From assembly GCA_905183005.1 (NCBI GenBank), contig CAJJDO010000117.1, positions 166,826 through 230,825 on the forward strand: a stretch of DNA of 64,000 nt, given 5' to 3'. This stretch comes from Paramecium pentaurelia. Taxonomy: Eukaryota; Ciliophora; Oligohymenophorea; Peniculida; Parameciidae. The notes under the pieces are model-generated. The model did no database searches. It had not been told where the DNA came from and was given only the letters and a program-made list of their open reading frames with translations. This document shows, one piece after another, positions 60,068 through 64,000 of the stretch. A program made the translations under genes and the position numbers. Positions within the stretch are counted from its first letter, which is position 1. Each line of letters opens with the position of its first letter.

Positions 60068-63000
60068 TCATAATTAATTAAATAACTTTAATAGTGTAGG
60101 ATTTTACATTAGAGATGAAAATATTTTTGGTTGTAACAAGAATTATTTTTCTGTACTACTTTCAATAATGATACCATTTGGTGGGAAATCAAAAAAGACA
60201 GAAATCACATAATCTCCAGTTATATTAGGTTTCTGTAAAATATTAATGAGAAATATACATGTGCTGAAGGTATAAGTACATAGGTAGCATTTTGAACAGA
60301 GAAAACTTCCATATCTATATCTCTTCTGCCTGATAGTAATTTAGAATCAAGAACAGGCTTTTAAAATTTAGTGAGTTCAGTTTCATTTTACTATAATTAA
60401 AATAAACACATAATAATCTTAACAAGTTTACCTTCATAGGGATATTTAGCAAATCTATCCAATCTTCCATCTTTTTATGATAAAGCAATATATATTTTCT
60501 TATTTGGAAATGGATGATTTATACGAATTGTGTATCTAGGATTATTATAAGGATATTAAGCTTAAGATCTTTCATTTTTATTAGGAGTGCCTAAATGTTC
60601 TTTTGTAAAACTGTCATATATTCTCATGACAGACCATTATTCATCTAAATTAACACTCATGAATAAATTATTAAAGATATTTTAAAAACTTTTAAAATTC
60701 ATAATGAAAATACCATCATCACCTAAATTGTATTAATCAGGAGGTTCAATATCATTTTATTCGCATCTTTAGATTTCTTCATTAAAGTATGCTTGAATCA
60801 ATTAAAAATTTTCATTCATTTCTATACTATAATCTGACCATTTGAGTTTCCATTCTCCAAATCCCCATGGATTTCTGAGAACAATTAATTTATGTATTCT
60901 AGATTGAGCATCTTTTAAATGAAAGTAATGTAATATACTATAAGCATGTCCTCTATATAATCCTGTTTCTTCACCATTTAATAATACTTAGCCTGTTCCA
61001 TGTGCAGAACATCCCATTAATGCATTTGTTTATTTACCAACTTAAAAAAGATTTAATAATTATTATTTTTTTTCTTAAGGATCTTTGGTATTATCATTTT
61101 CATCAATAACATATCTAGTACAAGGTATACCAGTACAATCAAATAATGCTTAAGAGATATCTCCTGATGTAAGTGATTCATAACAATTATGTAATTTAGC
61201 ATATGCTTTTTCTATTATTTATACCCACCATTCTCTTTCACTTCTACATTCAGCAAATAACAATTTATTATTATAAGTACAAAATCTATCATCAATAACT
61301 ACATAAACATCTCTAAACATTTTATTAAATTTAATAACAATAATTCCATATTTGCTAAGAAAATGAAATAATTTTGGATATAATCCTTTACTAATATCAT
61401 TTTGATCTACCAAATATTAATCATTACCAGCTATAATTGTTAATGCAGATATCAGCCAACAATCTCCTAAATAATGTGATTAGATTACATCATTGGCATT
61501 TGCACCATTTTCATCCATAAAAACCCAATCATTACATATTTCAGAGATCCTTTACCAACATAGATCTTTTGGATCTGGCCATCCTTTAACTGGTAAATTT
61601 TCAATTCTAAATATTGAATTAGCACCATAAGGATCTAGTTTATTAGATCCAAATTCAGGATCTTCCCAATATTTTTATTTATTAAATTTTAAATTTTCTA
61701 CTATTTATAAACATACTACTAAACAAGATATTTCATTTGTAAAAATATATTAAAAATTTTCAAATCTATCTTTATCAGAAAATGTAGTTTTGTATTTTTT
61801 TAATTCAAATAATAATTATTCTTCAATATCTAAATTTGCAATTTCAATTTAAGTGGAATCAAAATCTTCAAATAACATTGTTGTTTAAGTTTATGTTTTT
61901 TATCTTAATAATAAACTATAATTTTTTAATGATTCATTAGTATAAGTAATAATTTCTTAAGCTGATACAATTCCAGAATTATCAAGATCCATAGCTTCAA
62001 ATAATTTTGCTGATATTTCATAATTAGGAGTATTAAATAAATCTTAAGCAATTTAATTAAATTAATCCAATGTTAATTATGTTTCAGCATAAATTTACTC
62101 TTACTTTAAATATTTTTCTATTGATTTATTCATTGCCTATAATTTTCTTGCTAAAATAGTAAATACAATTTCAAATGAATCTCCATAACTCATAGTCATA
62201 TAATAAAAGCTCATTATTTCATCATAATCTATAGAACCCTTTTATTAATAATCCATTAATTTAAAGAATGCTAATGTTTCTTTTTTATCCAAATATTATT
62301 TGGCTACATTATAAAATACTTCTATTGTTATTCCAAGTTCAGGTTTTTAAATAGAAAGCATCAATTCCAATACAAAACTACTTAATTTCACTCCCTTTAT
62401 CAAAAGAACTTTTCTCAATATATTAACTTTCTACTCTTATATTTATTAAATCTAAGGAAGTGCAGGTAATTTCTCAAATGCTTATAAATATTCTTCTCTA
62501 GATATTTAATCATTCTCTGATATATCCATATATTAAAAGGCTGAATAAATCTCTCTTAATGTTAAATATTATTGCCAATTATTTAAGCTTTAAGTAAATG
62601 CAACAAACATTTCCCTTGTAATATAACCTAACTTATTTGGATCCATCTTAATAAAACCTATAATTCCATCATATTACTCTCTTTTTAAAAAATATATAAA
62701 CTTTGAATAAGAATTTCGATTGAAATTATTACCATATTCTTCATTAATTTAATACATTTCTAAAGTTTAATAATATTCATCTTTTGTTATTGAACCTGAA
62801 TTTTCAACATCAAAAATATTAAGCAATTCTTATACATAATTCTCATGAAGTCTAGCAACTTTTTTTAATATTTCCCCTAATCTTTTTGTTGTGACTATTT
62901 CCATTGATTTTGTATCAGCAGCCCTGAAAAACATCTCAGTTGTCAATCCTAATTTCTTTGCAGCTTTCTTCAATTACTTGATTGCTGTATATCTATCAGA

Positions 63001-63117
63001 ATATACATAAACCTTCTCCTATTATAACCTTTTTAGATCTTATTATTCTTATTGTAATAACTTTACTTTCTTTTTCAAAGTAATTACTATTTTTTTATAC
63101 TCATCAATACTTTTCAT
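60068..63117 (-). CDS. Calpain-type cysteine protease with N-terminal EF-hand array
   Basis: 1,007 residues from ATG 63115-63117 to TGA 60068-60070 with a 26-nt intron at 60233-60258. A further 33-nt in-phase candidate lies at 60391-60423. Residues ~100-430 hold about five EF-hand-like loops (DVENSGSITKDE, MDYQQKGSIDYDE, MDLDNSGIVSAQE among them), some lacking ligands. The protease core (~500-800) has SHYLGDCWLISALTIIAG with the catalytic Cys, YRGHAYSILHYFHL with the His, and VLRNPWGFGEWKLKW with the Asn. A C2-like domain III follows; the intron is needed to reach GDYVISVFFDFPPNG. Animal calpains carry EF-hands at the C-terminus, so the order here is reversed. All catalytic residues are intact. 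Confidence 0.93.
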
Positions 63118-63176
63118 TATAATATTTAATATAAATGATTTTCATATTAAAATAAAATATATCTATAATTTTCACT

Positions 63177-64000
63177 TCATTTAATTGAGCTTTTATGTCT
63201 TATTTATAAATCAAAATATGCTTTAGTAATAGTATCTCTACTATTTTCAAATTATTAATTCCATCCTTATAATTCATTTGAAAAACTAATCAATCTAAAA
63301 ACAGAATCTAATTTTTAATCTAAAACTGATTTCAATTGAGTTAATTAAAAGATATATTCTCCATCAGAATCATTATTAAAGTTTATTTTCATAGCCATAT
63401 CCTATATTTGATTGCATACAGCAGTATATTTACTGAAACTCTCTTTTAATATCTAAGCATTTTCTATTTTTGAATCATCTTTAAATTTTTATATTGTTGA
63501 CACTAATTCATCATGTTTCTCTAATGCTTTTAATTTTAATTCTTCTAAAGTTTCTTCCTAAATATGAGATAATTTTAATGACAATTAATTAATTGGTGTC
63601 TCAAAGTTATCAATATTCTCTTTAATAACTGTTTTAATCTCACTTTTGAAATTAAGAATTAAATTATTATGGAATTTTTTTTAAATATCAAAATAAGGAT
63701 CTAATATTACATCACTTATTTTTTAATAGGTAGATTCCATTAATTCATTTAGTAACTATTTTTATTAATATTATTGTTCTATTTAAAGTTTTTCATGTTT
63801 TTCCTTTTCTAAAAGTAATTCTTATTAATTTTATTATTATAACTACTTAATTTCTTAATCATGAACCTATCTAAAATTATTAAATTCTTCTTATCTTTTT
63901 TACTCTGAAGATTTAATTGTATGTTCAAGTTCTTATTATAATTAATAATTTTTTTCTTGTTCCTTCTCTAATTTTTCTTTTAATTCTTTAAAAGCCTATA
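63177..64000 (-). CDS. C-terminal part of a coiled-coil protein
   Basis: A minus-strand frame open from the window end to TGA 63177-63179, about 274 residues visible and intronless. The N-terminal part shown is almost pure coiled coil (AFKELKEKLEKEQEKNYQLQ, then HDQEIKQLQQQNQQELLLEK), Gln-rich through TAA/TAG codons. It becomes a mixed helical region (DVILDPYFDIQKKFHNNLIL, KYTAVCNQIQDMAMKINF) and ends basic. No TM. It reads toward the calpain start 59 bp away. Axonemal or basal-body coiled-coil protein is a guess. Confidence 0.75.

Noticed and set aside
1..64000. Apparent mass of pseudogenes and truncated frames under the standard code
   Set aside because: TAA and TAG fall inside highly conserved motifs (TTLL, kinases, RPS26, calpain) and must encode Gln. 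TGA is the only stop, so the genes are intact.
1..64000. Telomeric repeats, CRISPR arrays, transposons or bacterial-type operons
   Set aside because: No C4A2/C3A3-type runs, spacer arrays, transposase motifs or terminal inverted repeats were seen. The antigen duplications are gene copies, not mobile elements.

Overview
The window reads as macronuclear DNA of a ciliate of the genus Paramecium. It is very AT-rich and densely packed. Genes make sense only if TAA and TAG encode glutamine and TGA is the sole stop. Frames are interrupted by tiny GT...AG introns, mostly 22-29 nt (31 nt longest accepted, one 33-nt candidate). I rebuilt each gene by hand from conserved motifs and intron boundaries. 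In every gene without an assembly break, spliced length is a multiple of three and start and stop agree in frame. The species cannot be fixed from this window.

Layout: 1-856, 3' part of an unknown gene (+). 884-2710, TTLL6-type tubulin glutamylase (+). 2858-5383, IQ/coiled-coil protein (-). 5834-6769, stand-alone NPC1 N-terminal-domain-like protein (+). 6878-7069, 63-residue gene (-). 7499-8777, ULK/ATG1-like kinase (+). 8917-9811, degenerate kinesin motor (+). 9866-12972, three uncharacterised genes (+). 13154-14720, CDPK (-). 15170-24187, ~2,970-residue cysteine-rich/beta-helix/multi-TM protein (+). 24212-25850, AGC kinase (-). 25892-27497, TraB-family protein (+).

From 27703 to 43933 lie two minus-strand copies of a GPI-anchored, cysteine-repeat surface antigen gene, separated by a truncated second copy of the TraB gene. 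Three assembly joins (495 N at 32494, single n at 35326 and 42437) sit in this stretch, and two of them are flanked by near-identical overlapping sequence. Collapsing the overlaps gives intact frames of 2,029 and 2,025 residues, so part of the apparent tandem structure is an assembly product.

To the right: 44201-45329 secreted protein (+), 45363-46676 Q-rich coiled coil (+), 46988-47448 small membrane protein (-), 48265-50679 membrane hybrid histidine kinase (+), 50717-51752 seven-TM receptor-like (+), 51821-53560 unknown (+), 53627-54028 ribosomal protein eS26 (+), 54144-54651 ribosomal protein eL21 (+), 54740-55180 calmodulin-like (+), 55340-57266 TPR/ARM TTC12-like (+), 57333-59629 AGC-type kinase (+), 60068-63117 calpain with N-terminal EF-hands (-), 63177 to window end coiled coil (-).

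Themes are calcium and phosphorylation signalling (CDPK, calmodulin-like, calpain, kinases, histidine kinase, receptor-like), the ciliary cytoskeleton (TTLL, TTC12-like, kinesin-like) and the cell surface (antigens, giant membrane protein). Genes are individually promoted; nothing suggests operons.
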